A DNA stretch of 6,671 nt from JBOHER01 sp050701115. GTDB lineage: Bacteria; Actinomycetota; Actinomycetes; Mycobacteriales; Pseudonocardiaceae. The position numbers and the translations under genes are program-made. Each line of letters begins with the position of its first letter. Position 1 is the stretch's first letter. Under the pieces are notes generated by a model. The model made no database searches. It was not told where the DNA came from and was given only the letters and a program-made list of their open reading frames with translations. Below are positions 1 to 5,209 of this stretch, in pieces. The stretch covers positions 1 through 6,671 of the forward strand of contig JBOHER010000151.1 of the NCBI GenBank assembly GCA_050701115.1. The letters run 5' to 3'.

Positions 1-1
1 A

Positions 2-127
2 CGGGATGATATCGCAGGTCAGGATGGTCGGCGGCCGGTGCTGGACTCTTACGCGCGGTTGTCGCGGGTGCCGGAGACCGGTGAGCTGGAGAAGATCGAC
101 ACGCAGTTGGCGGACAACCGCAAGGTG
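2..127 (+). pseudogene. Serine recombinase, N-terminal fragment (partial at left edge, broken at right)
   Basis: The frame beginning at base 2 reads RDDIAGQDGRRPVLDSY, then ARLSRVPETGELEKIDTQ and LADNRKV. This resembles the N-terminal catalytic domain of actinomycete serine recombinases, whose Y-x-R-x-S motif carries the nucleophilic serine. Here that motif is YARLS, with the serine codon at 62-64. The start lies outside the window. After about base 127 the recombinase-like sequence stops; the frame continues only as arginine-rich nonsense to a TGA at 188-190. Nothing of the rest of the resolvase domain or of the DNA-binding recombinase domain follows, so this is a remnant of a phage or integrative-element enzyme. 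The family call rests on remembered motif similarity, not a search. Confidence 0.65.
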
Positions 128-129
128 TG

Positions 130-321
130 CAGGCGCCGCGAGACCTCGTCCGTGCGGCGCACCGGATCGCGGCGCAATCGTTCGACATGACGCGCGAACG
201 CGGCGGAGGTCGTCACATCGAGGCCATCGAAGTCCGGGTATCCGCCCTCGGCTTGGTACTCCGCGACCGCCGCCTGGTAGGACTCGTGCACCCGTGTTGT
301 CGGGCGTACCAACACGGGCAT
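130..321 (-). pseudogene. Probable GNAT acetyltransferase, N-terminal fragment
   Basis: From an ATG at 321 the minus strand encodes MPVLVRPTTRVHESYQAAVA, then EYQAEGGYPDFDGLDV and a helix around AFARHVERLR. This resembles the opening of a family of actinobacterial GNAT N-acetyltransferases, which normally run to about 170-190 residues. The resemblance ends near residue 64, where the frame crosses into DNA that is antisense to the recombinase fragment. The frame stays open to base 49 only as a shadow. The acetyl-CoA-binding core (the R/Q-x-x-G-x-G/A region) is absent, so the product cannot be active. It could instead be a short orphan protein, but the abrupt change of character at the junction makes a truncation likelier. 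Confidence 0.45.
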
Positions 322-454
322 CGCGTTACCCTACGCTCTTCGTGTCGAAGCTTGCGACGTCATGCGAACTCATCCCGACCTGCCAAACGGTAACGATCGT
401 CGCTGCTTTCACCATGCAGGTCGGCCTCAGCGGGGTAGGCACTGACGCCGCAGA

Positions 455-460
455 TACGAT
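455..460 (+). promoter_or_regulatory. Candidate -10 element for thrS
   Basis: TACGAT fits the actinobacterial TAnnnT -10 pattern and lies about 57 nt before the preferred thrS start. No convincing -35 hexamer stands 16-19 nt upstream, so the call is weak. Confidence 0.22.
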
Positions 461-473
461 GACGGTCTGTTAG

Positions 474-490
474 CCCCATTATGTTTGGGG
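474..490 (+). other. Small hairpin in the thrS leader
   Basis: CCCCA (474-478) pairs with TGGGG (486-490) around a 7-nt loop. It ends about 13 nt before the ribosome binding site. It could influence thrS leader folding, but a five-pair stem is easily found by chance in GC-rich DNA. The conserved T-box sequence expected of a tRNA-sensing leader is not present. Confidence 0.25.
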
Positions 491-503
491 GGAGTTTGGT
501 CGC

Positions 504-509
504 AAGGAG
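504..509 (+). promoter_or_regulatory. Ribosome binding site that decides the thrS start
   Basis: AAGGAG lies 7 nt before GTG at 517. The upstream in-frame ATG at 481 has no Shine-Dalgarno sequence in front of it, and the 12 residues it would add do not look like part of the TGS domain. Confidence 0.75.
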
Positions 510-516
510 CACGCCT

Positions 517-2541
517 GTGTCTGCATCGAGCCGAGCCGTCGCCGCGCGAGTCGTCGTCCCGGCTGGCACCACGTGCGGCGAGGCTGTCACCGCAGCCAAG
601 GTTCCCAAGGCCGGGCCGAGTGCCGTAGTGGTCGTTCGCGCGCCTGATGGGTCGTTGAAGGATCTTGACTGGGTTCCGGAGACCGAGGTTGAGGTCGAGC
701 CGGTGCCGATGTCGAGCCCCGAGGGGCTGGACGTGCTGCGCCATTCAACGGCTCACGTGCTCGCGCAGGCAGTACAAGACCTCTACCCCGATGCGAAGCT
801 GGGAATCGGTCCGCCGATCGAGAATGGCTTCTACTACGACTTCGATGTCGCGTCGCCTTTTCAGCCGGAGGATCTCAAACGCATCGAAGAACGGATGCGG
901 GAGATCATCAAGGCCGGGCAGGCGTTCCGGCGCCGGGCCTACGGCTCCTTGGACGCGGCGAGGGCCGAGTTGGCGAGCGAGCCGTACAAGCTGGAGCTGA
1001 TCGATCTCAAGGGAGACGTTGATCCCGGCGAAGTGATGGAGGTCGGCGCTGGCGAGCTGACCGCCTACGACAACGTGGACCCGCGCAGCGGCGAGGTGTG
1101 CTGGGCGGATCTGTGCCGGGGACCGCACCTCCCATCCACGAAGTTGATCAGCGCGTTCAAGCTCACCCGCAACGCGGCGGCCTACTGGCGGGGTGATGAG
1201 AAGAACAAGCAGCTCCAGCGGATCTACGGCACCGCATGGCCCACCCGGGACGCGCTGAAGGACTACCTGCGGCGACTGGAAGAGGCGGCCAAGCGCGATC
1301 ACCGCAAGCTGGGCGAGGAGTTGGAGCTGTTCACGTTCAGCAACGAGGTCGGCAAGGGCCTGCCGCTGTGGATGCCGAACGGCGCGGCCATCCAGGAGGA
1401 GTTGGAGGGCTGGGCTCGCGAGACCGAGCGACGGCTGGGCTATCGGCGGGTGTCAACCCCGCACATCACCAAGGACGCCCTGTACTACCTGTCCGGGCAC
1501 CTGCCCTACTACGCCGAGGATCTGTACTCGCCGATCGACATCGAGGACGAGAAGTACTACCTCAAGCCGATGAACTGCCCGCACCATCACATGATCTACC
1601 GGGCACGGCCGCGCAGTTACCGCGAGCTGCCGTTCAAGATCGCCGAGTACGGCACGGTCTACCGGTACGAGCGCAGCGGCCAGCTCTACGGGATCATGCG
1701 GGCGCGCGGGTTCACCCAAAACGACGCCCACATCTACTGTACGGTGGATCAGGCCAAGGACCAGTTCCTCGAGGTCATGCGGATGCACGACGAGTACTAC
1801 CGGGCGCTGGGCATCACCGACTTCTACATGGTCTTGGCGACGCGCGACCCGGCCAACACCGAGAAGTACCACGACGACGAGCGCATGTGGATCGACGCCG
1901 AGCGCATCACCCGCGAGGCGATGGAAGAGTCCAACATCCCCTACGAGGAAGATCCCGGCGGAGCGGCGCACTACGGCCCCAAGGTCGACTTCATGTTCAA
2001 GACCGTCACGGGCAAGCCGTATGCGTCCTCGACCAACCAGGTCGACCTGTACACACCGAGCCGGTTCGGACTGACCTACACCGACTCGGACGGCAGCGAG
2101 AAGCCGGTCGCGGTGATCCACCGGGCACCGCTGGGCTCGCACGAGCGGTTCATCGGGTTCCTCACCGAACACTTCGGTGGCGCGTTCCCGGTGTGGCTCG
2201 CGCCGGAGCAGATCCGGGTCATCCCGATCATGCCGGAGCTGACCGACTACGCGGTCAAGGTACGCGACGTGCTCTTTGATGCCGGTTTCCGCGTCGACGT
2301 CGATGCCAGCGACGCTCGGCTCAACGCCAAGATCCGCGCCGCGGTCACTCGCAAGATCCCGCTGATCGCGGTGGTGGGCAGGCGCGAGGCCGAGCAGCAG
2401 TCCGTGTCAGTGCGCGACCGCTCCGGCGAGGAGACGTCGATGACGGTGGACGCCTTCGTCAACCACGTCCGCGAGTTGGTGCGGAGTAAGAGCTTGGCAG
2501 GCGCGGGGCATTACCGCCCCGAAACGAGCCCCGCAGGTTGA
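517..2541 (+). CDS. thrS: Threonyl-tRNA synthetase (threonine--tRNA ligase)
   Basis: This cytosolic class II enzyme charges tRNA-Thr with threonine using ATP. Numbered from GTG 517 (674 aa): a TGS domain at about 10-62; the editing domain with HSTAH (His76, His80) and DLCRGPH (Cys200, His204), the residues used to clear mischarged Ser-tRNA; a catalytic core from about 270; and an anticodon-binding domain from about 563. The zinc ligands are all present: Cys354 in PMNCP, His405 in NDAHIYC and His535 in VIHRAPLG. Length and domain order are normal, so it should be active. The start is set by a good ribosome binding site; the alternative ATG at 481 adds 12 residues. The gene is not next to the HIT protein and pgsA genes that commonly follow thrS in actinobacteria. 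The core (GKGLPLWMPNGA, MNCPHHHMIYRARP, ERSGQLYGIMRARG) differs from what I remember as typical for the phylum. It may therefore be a second, acquired or inhibitor-resistant copy; that is inference. Confidence 0.97.
   Translation: MSASSRAVAARVVVPAGTTCGEAVTAAKVPKAGPSAVVVVRAPDGSLKDLDWVPETEVEVEPVPMSSPEGLDVLRHSTAHVLAQAVQDLYPDAKLGIGPPIENGFYYDFDVASPFQPEDLKRIEERMREIIKAGQAFRRRAYGSLDAARAELASEPYKLELIDLKGDVDPGEVMEVGAGELTAYDNVDPRSGEVCWADLCRGPHLPSTKLISAFKLTRNAAAYWRGDEKNKQLQRIYGTAWPTRDALKDYLRRLEEAAKRDHRKLGEELELFTFSNEVGKGLPLWMPNGAAIQEELEGWARETERRLGYRRVSTPHITKDALYYLSGHLPYYAEDLYSPIDIEDEKYYLKPMNCPHHHMIYRARPRSYRELPFKIAEYGTVYRYERSGQLYGIMRARGFTQNDAHIYCTVDQAKDQFLEVMRMHDEYYRALGITDFYMVLATRDPANTEKYHDDERMWIDAERITREAMEESNIPYEEDPGGAAHYGPKVDFMFKTVTGKPYASSTNQVDLYTPSRFGLTYTDSDGSEKPVAVIHRAPLGSHERFIGFLTEHFGGAFPVWLAPEQIRVIPIMPELTDYAVKVRDVLFDAGFRVDVDASDARLNAKIRAAVTRKIPLIAVVGRREAEQQSVSVRDRSGEETSMTVDAFVNHVRELVRSKSLAGAGHYRPETSPAG
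2504..2521. terminator. Possible bidirectional terminator hairpin at the convergent gene ends
   Basis: CGGGGC-ATTACC-GCCCCG is a perfect 6-bp stem with a 6-nt loop. It lies inside the last codons of thrS and 52 nt past the stop of the minus-strand oxygenase gene. A competing 7-bp stem pairs GCGGGGC (2503-2509) with GCCCCGC (2528-2534). There is no U-tract on either strand. It would suit the minus-strand operon better than thrS, whose stop lies downstream of it. Confidence 0.3.
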
Positions 2542-2572
2542 CGTCGGCTTGGGCGGCTCGAGTCACGCTTGG

Positions 2573-3358
2573 TTATCCGTATGGCCCCTTCGCGTGTCGC
2601 CCGAGCAGTCGCAGCAGGCGATCGGATGCCCCGTCGAGCACGTGTTCGGGCATGCGGTAATTCAGGAAGGGATAGAATCTTTGGCTGATGAACCGGCGGC
2701 CGTACGTGGTGGTCAGCAGATAGCGGACGCGGCTGGACACGTTCTGAGCACCACGGTGCCAGGTCTGGCTGTTCACCAGGTAGACGTCTCCGGCCGCCGC
2801 GTGCAGCGAGGTCGGCGTGACCTCGGTCGGCAGCCTGGGGAGATAGGCGGGTTGGCGGCCGGTCAGATGGCTGCGCTCGACGATCTGCGTCGGCCCGAAC
2901 TCGTCCGCTTCGACGTCGCTGAGGGCGATCATGACGTTCAGGCTGTAGCACGGTAGCGGTTGGGCCGCCGCGGGCAGTTCGGGGAACTGGGCCAGGAACG
3001 GGAAGAACAGCTGGTCGTCGATGTGCCAGTTGACGATCCCGCGCCCGCGCGGTGTGCGTAGCGCGTTCTGAGCCACCATGTGGCAGTCGTCGCCCAGTAT
3101 CCGCTCCACGATGGTGACGATCGGCTCCAGCACGAGCAGGTCCCGGAACGCGTTGTGGTACTCGAATAGCCGCATCAGGCTCACACCGCCGCGCAGCAAG
3201 TCCCGCTCGGAGTCCTCGTGGGTTGCGCGATCTTGGTACCGCCGCTCGATCAGCTCGCGTAGCGTGCAAGCGGCGGCGACGGGCAGGACGGACCGCAGCA
3301 CCGCGAACCCGCGCTGGTGGAACTCGTCAACGAGGCCGTCGACTGTGGCTTCGTCCAC
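2573..3358 (-). CDS. Phytanoyl-CoA dioxygenase (PhyH) family Fe(II)/2-oxoglutarate oxygenase
   Basis: This 261-aa protein, starting with GTG, belongs to the non-haem iron oxygenases that couple 2-oxoglutarate decarboxylation to oxidation, usually hydroxylation, of a small molecule or peptide. The iron-binding triad is visible: His112 and Asp114 in NWHIDDQ, and His201 in QTWHRGAQN. Arg212, 11 residues after the distal His, matches the 2-oxoglutarate-anchoring Arg of human PhyH. The FGPTQIVERSHL segment (154-165) is the usual family turn. Because HxD is kept and not changed to HxA or HxG, hydroxylation is likelier than halogenation. The substrate cannot be read from the sequence. The start lies 4 nt after the stop of the upstream gene, implying translational coupling. 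A GAGGA 13 nt or so upstream is too far to be a strong binding site. The gene converges on thrS. Confidence 0.9.
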   Translation of the reverse strand: MDEATVDGLVDEFHQRGFAVLRSVLPVAAACTLRELIERRYQDRATHEDSERDLLRGGVSLMRLFEYHNAFRDLLVLEPIVTIVERILGDDCHMVAQNALRTPRGRGIVNWHIDDQLFFPFLAQFPELPAAAQPLPCYSLNVMIALSDVEADEFGPTQIVERSHLTGRQPAYLPRLPTEVTPTSLHAAAGDVYLVNSQTWHRGAQNVSSRVRYLLTTTYGRRFISQRFYPFLNYRMPEHVLDGASDRLLRLLGRHAKGPYG

Positions 3359-3362
3359 CGGG

Positions 3363-3920
3363 TCAGCGGTAGTCCTCTTCCGGCACGTCGGGCGGCATGT
3401 GCTCGTTGCCGACCCAGATCCGCTTGCTGAACTCCTCGTACTGCTCGGTGTGCAGGATGAACGAGTGCCACACCATGTCCACCGGGCCAGAGGGAGCGTT
3501 GTGCTCGCCGGGGAAGATCATCGACAGCGCGACATACTGCCGGAACTCTTCGATCAGCGGGATGACGTGTTTGGCGAAGAAGTAGTCGCGGAACCCGACA
3601 GCCTTGTCATCGGGAACACCCTCGAAGTCGCCCTCGGCCGGGTTGAACACGAGCCACTGCTGCATGACCTGCGCCGCCCAATAGCGGCAGTGCTTGTCCC
3701 ACTGGGAGAACCACAGCAGCAACGGCATCACTTGCTCGTTGTCGAACAGCCGACCATCCCGCAACAGCCGACGGGGGCTCAGCCCGAGCAGGAGGAACCC
3801 CAGGTCGTACTGCTCCAACATCTGCAGCCGCTTCCGCAGGTCGTCGTCCATGTCCGGCTTGGCGGCCAGACACTTGTCGACGATCGACCCCGGCTCGGCG
3901 ACCAGCTCAATCCGCTCCAT
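3363..3920 (-). CDS. Uncharacterised VDxVWH-motif protein, partner of the PhyH oxygenase
   Basis: From ATG 3920 this is a 185-aa soluble protein with no signal peptide or membrane segment. The N-terminal half is predicted helical (DLRKRLQMLEQYDLGFLLLG). The middle is aromatic-rich (LLLWFSQWDKHCRYWAAQ, residues 68-85). The C-terminal part holds VDMVWHSFILHTEQYEEF (147-164). A D-x-x-WH-x-x-IL pattern of this kind occurs in bacterial proteins distantly like plant glycine-rich-domain (DUF1399) proteins, but that link is from memory and weak; I do not recognise a function. A GTG at 3974 would add 18 residues and overlap the upstream peptide gene by 49 nt. I prefer ATG 3920 because the peptide's frame has G or C at every third position across the overlap, whereas this frame has about 13 of 18. 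ATG 3920 lies 5 nt after the peptide's stop and lacks its own Shine-Dalgarno sequence, which suggests reinitiation. Confidence 0.85.
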   Translation of the reverse strand: MERIELVAEPGSIVDKCLAAKPDMDDDLRKRLQMLEQYDLGFLLLGLSPRRLLRDGRLFDNEQVMPLLLWFSQWDKHCRYWAAQVMQQWLVFNPAEGDFEGVPDDKAVGFRDYFFAKHVIPLIEEFRQYVALSMIFPGEHNAPSGPVDMVWHSFILHTEQYEEFSKRIWVGNEHMPPDVPEEDYR

Positions 3921-3925
3921 CCCGG

Positions 3926-4105
3926 TCAGGACTTCGCCGACACCGCGGGCGCGACGCTGTAGCAGTTCGAGCACGTCTGCTCGTCCGCCGGCCAGTGCTG
4001 CTCGTTCCGCGGGCCGAAGATCTCCTCCAACCGCGCCTTCGTGTCGTGGTAGATCGGCGCGTAGCCCTCGGCTGTGACCTCGTTGGACGGAACGTGCCCT
4101 CGCAT
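3926..4105 (-). CDS. 59-aa peptide with C-terminal TCSNCYS segment
   Basis: This short gene runs from ATG 4105 to TGA 3926-3928. Its binding site is excellent: AGGGAGG at 4112-4118, 6 nt before the start. Third positions are G or C in about 55 of 58 sense codons, the strongest coding signal for any short frame here. The product starts MRGHVPSNEVTAEGYAPIYH, continues through an acidic and charged stretch (DTKARLEEIFGPRNEQHWPA), and ends DEQTCSNCYSVAPAVSAKS. It has no membrane segment. The two cysteines form a single CxxC, which could bind metal, form a disulfide, or belong to a modified core of a peptide natural product. I recognise no family. It is the first of three tightly spaced genes with the VWH protein and the PhyH oxygenase. 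The precursor-peptide idea is inference; a small structural or regulatory subunit of the VWH protein is equally possible. Confidence 0.8.
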   Translation of the reverse strand: MRGHVPSNEVTAEGYAPIYHDTKARLEEIFGPRNEQHWPADEQTCSNCYSVAPAVSAKS

Positions 4106-4111
4106 CGTGTG

Positions 4112-4118
4112 CCTCCCT
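4112..4118 (-). promoter_or_regulatory. Strong ribosome binding site of the 59-aa peptide gene
   Basis: AGGGAGG on the minus strand lies 6 nt before ATG 4105. It is among the best Shine-Dalgarno sequences in the window, supporting this short frame as a translated gene and suggesting that the downstream pair depends on ribosomes loading here. Confidence 0.75.
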
Positions 4119-4141
4119 GGTTTCCCGGCTGTTGGTAGTCG

Positions 4142-4537
4142 TTAGAGATCAGCCTGTCCGGTGGAATAGCGCGAGACGATCTGATCACTCCCGAGAGTGA
4201 ACCTATCACGCACGGTCACTGGCTCGGCACGGTTTCGATCACTCCACTCGCACGGAGCAGCGCCCTGGCGACCGGGGAGTGGTTGTGTCGTGTCGTCGGC
4301 CTCGGCCCGAGCCTGTTCACGTTCGATCAGCTCGGCGACGGAGACGAACGGCCGGTCGCTGCGCCTCTGGTCGTGGTAACCCTCGGCGTCGTTCGTGTTC
4401 ACCCTTGCCCGGCCCATCGCGGTCACCTGGTCCCGCAGGAGCCATAGATCGCGCCTGGATCTTTTCGTCGATCGCGCGAGCGCCAGCATGGCCACGGCCA
4501 GCACACCTAGCCCGATCAGCGTCGGTATGCACATCAC
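4142..4537 (-). CDS. Small single-pass membrane protein of unknown function
   Basis: The product is 131 aa from GTG 4537 or 130 aa from ATG 4534; the two starts are adjacent codons. Residues 4-21 (IPTLIGLGVLAVAMLALA) form one hydrophobic span, followed at once by the basic stretch RSTKRSRR. By the positive-inside rule the remaining ~105 residues should be cytoplasmic. That tail is charged, contains a helical stretch around VSVAELIEREQARAEADD, and shows no enzyme motif. The Shine-Dalgarno sequence is poor. The gene begins 33 nt after the 103-aa gene and ends 36 nt before the 59-aa gene, so it probably belongs to the same transcript. I do not recognise a family; short anchored proteins like this occur in actinomycete mobile elements and in orphan operons. 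Confidence 0.75.
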   Translation of the reverse strand: MMCIPTLIGLGVLAVAMLALARSTKRSRRDLWLLRDQVTAMGRARVNTNDAEGYHDQRRSDRPFVSVAELIEREQARAEADDTTQPLPGRQGAAPCEWSDRNRAEPVTVRDRFTLGSDQIVSRYSTGQADL

Positions 4538-4570
4538 GCGCCGCCATGGCCGGACCGCACGCCGATCCGC

Positions 4571-4882
4571 TCAGTGTCGCAGTCGCAGCGCCTGGAGGGC
4601 GGCGGCTCGGTGGAATCCGGCCACGGTCAGTTCGGCGCGCAACGCCACGCCGCTGGGGTAGGCGTCTGCGGTGAAGGCGATGCACCGGTTGAGCACGCAC
4701 CCGATGAGCGCGGGAACCCACTCGGAGGGCACTGCGGCACCGTCGTGGTAGAACTCGTCGTCGCTGACCCCGCGCCGCACCGTTCCCTGTGCCACGCGCC
4801 GCAGCACCAGCAACTCCAGGTCTTGCCTAGATGTCACGGCGGCGTTCATGGCGCCGGTCGGCGTCGAAATCGTTGTCGACAT
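4571..4882 (-). CDS. 103-aa conserved-looking protein of unknown function
   Basis: Starting at ATG 4882, this gene encodes MSTTISTPTGAMNAAVTSRQ, a helical stretch (DLELLVLRRVAQGTVRRGVS), an acidic patch DDEFYHDG, and EWVPALIGCVLNRCIAF (54-70). It ends in an alanine-rich helix (GFHRAAALQALRLRH). A purine-rich binding site (AGAAAGGGAA, 4891-4900) precedes the start by about 10 nt. The frame stays open upstream to 5179, but that part is arginine-rich and lacks codon bias, so it is not counted. No catalytic motif or membrane segment is seen; the two cysteines at 62 and 67 are the only striking residues. A second possible start is Met12. The mRNA leader contains a long hairpin ending close to the binding site. 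Confidence 0.78.
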   Translation of the reverse strand: MSTTISTPTGAMNAAVTSRQDLELLVLRRVAQGTVRRGVSDDEFYHDGAAVPSEWVPALIGCVLNRCIAFTADAYPSGVALRAELTVAGFHRAAALQALRLRH

Positions 4883-4911
4883 TCTCGTCGTTCCCTTTCT
4901 GTGCTGAGGTG

Positions 4912-4958
4912 CCCGCACGGCCCGCCGCGACAGGACGGCCTGCGGCGGGTCGTGCGGG
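4912..4958 (-). promoter_or_regulatory. Long hairpin in the leader of the 103-aa gene
   Basis: Arms 4912-4928 (CCCGCACGGCCCGCCGC) and 4942-4958 are complementary at 16 of 17 positions around a 13-nt loop. The one exception is a G-T pair on the plus strand, which becomes C-A in the minus-strand RNA. The stem ends about 11 nt before the Shine-Dalgarno sequence of the 103-aa gene. No U-tract follows, so simple termination is unlikely. Attenuation, processing or protein binding are possible. Confidence 0.55.
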
Positions 4959-5041
4959 GTGCCAGAACGCGTCGCGCGGCGAGCGCGCTGGGGGTTGCGG
5001 CGCTCTGCTGGCGAACGCTGATCTGCGCTCCGGCGGCATCG

Positions 5042-5142
5042 CACACGGCGGCGGGCAGCGCTCCCGCACGCCCGGTCATCCGGGCCTGCCGTGTGGCGCT
5101 GGCGCCGTGTGCGGGGCAGGCGCCAGCATGGGTGGGAACCCA
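5042..5142 (-). promoter_or_regulatory. Cluster of three adjacent stems, candidate structured RNA
   Basis: Three structures lie almost end to end. TGGGT/ACCCA (5129-5142) is a 5-bp stem with a 4-nt loop. GCTGGCGCC (5098-5106) pairs with GGCGCCAGC (5119-5127) in 9 bp with a 12-nt loop. CACACGGC (5042-5049) pairs with GCCGTGTG (5088-5095) and encloses GCCCGG-TCAT-CCGGGC (5070-5085). Gaps between neighbours are 1 and 2 nt. GC-rich DNA gives chance stems, but this packing is unusual. The strand is assumed from the flanking genes. Confidence 0.4.
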
Positions 5143-5209
5143 GTGGTCCGGGGCACCGTCGGCGGACGCCCCGAGCCACCGGGCAGCTTGATCAGGGATG
5201 AGATTCGGT

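Larger units (their letters stand above)
4883..5209 (-). other. Foldable stretch between the 83-aa and 103-aa genes, no clear gene
   Basis: About 327 nt have no convincing gene but unusual amounts of inverted repeat. Two weak minus-strand frames exist. One is a 45-aa frame (5076-5213) whose ATG overlaps the stop of the 83-aa gene as ATGA. The other is a 77-aa frame (4846-5079) that again begins at an ATGA overlap. The first is proline-rich and the second arginine-rich toward its end; G/C at third positions is about 75-80% in each, no better than in competing frames. A protein-like stretch without a start (ARWLGASADGAPDHWVPTH) lies between 5213 and 5079. A decayed small gene is possible, but a structured leader for the 103-aa gene fits the stems better. 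Confidence 0.4.

Noticed and set aside
6..473. 155-aa plus-strand frame at the left edge
   Set aside because: It crosses both gene fragments in the wrong frame and looks like random arginine-rich translation.
481..516. ATG at 481 as the thrS start
   Set aside because: It has no Shine-Dalgarno sequence and adds 12 residues unlike the TGS domain, while GTG 517 has AAGGAG at 7 nt.
322..516. T-box riboswitch in front of thrS
   Set aside because: The leader is short and lacks the conserved AGGGTGGNACCGCG sequence and the long specifier stem.
1453..2172. Long minus-strand frame within thrS
   Set aside because: It is antisense to a clear, fully conserved synthetase; its composition mirrors that gene's codon bias.
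2511..3269. 252-aa minus-strand frame overlapping the PhyH gene
   Set aside because: It is arginine- and proline-rich with no domain, in a shifted frame of a gene with intact catalytic motifs.
5128..5142. T-box-like GGGTGGGAACC on the plus strand
   Set aside because: It matches only part of the consensus, and no plus-strand synthetase or amino-acid gene follows it; it is better explained as a small stem.
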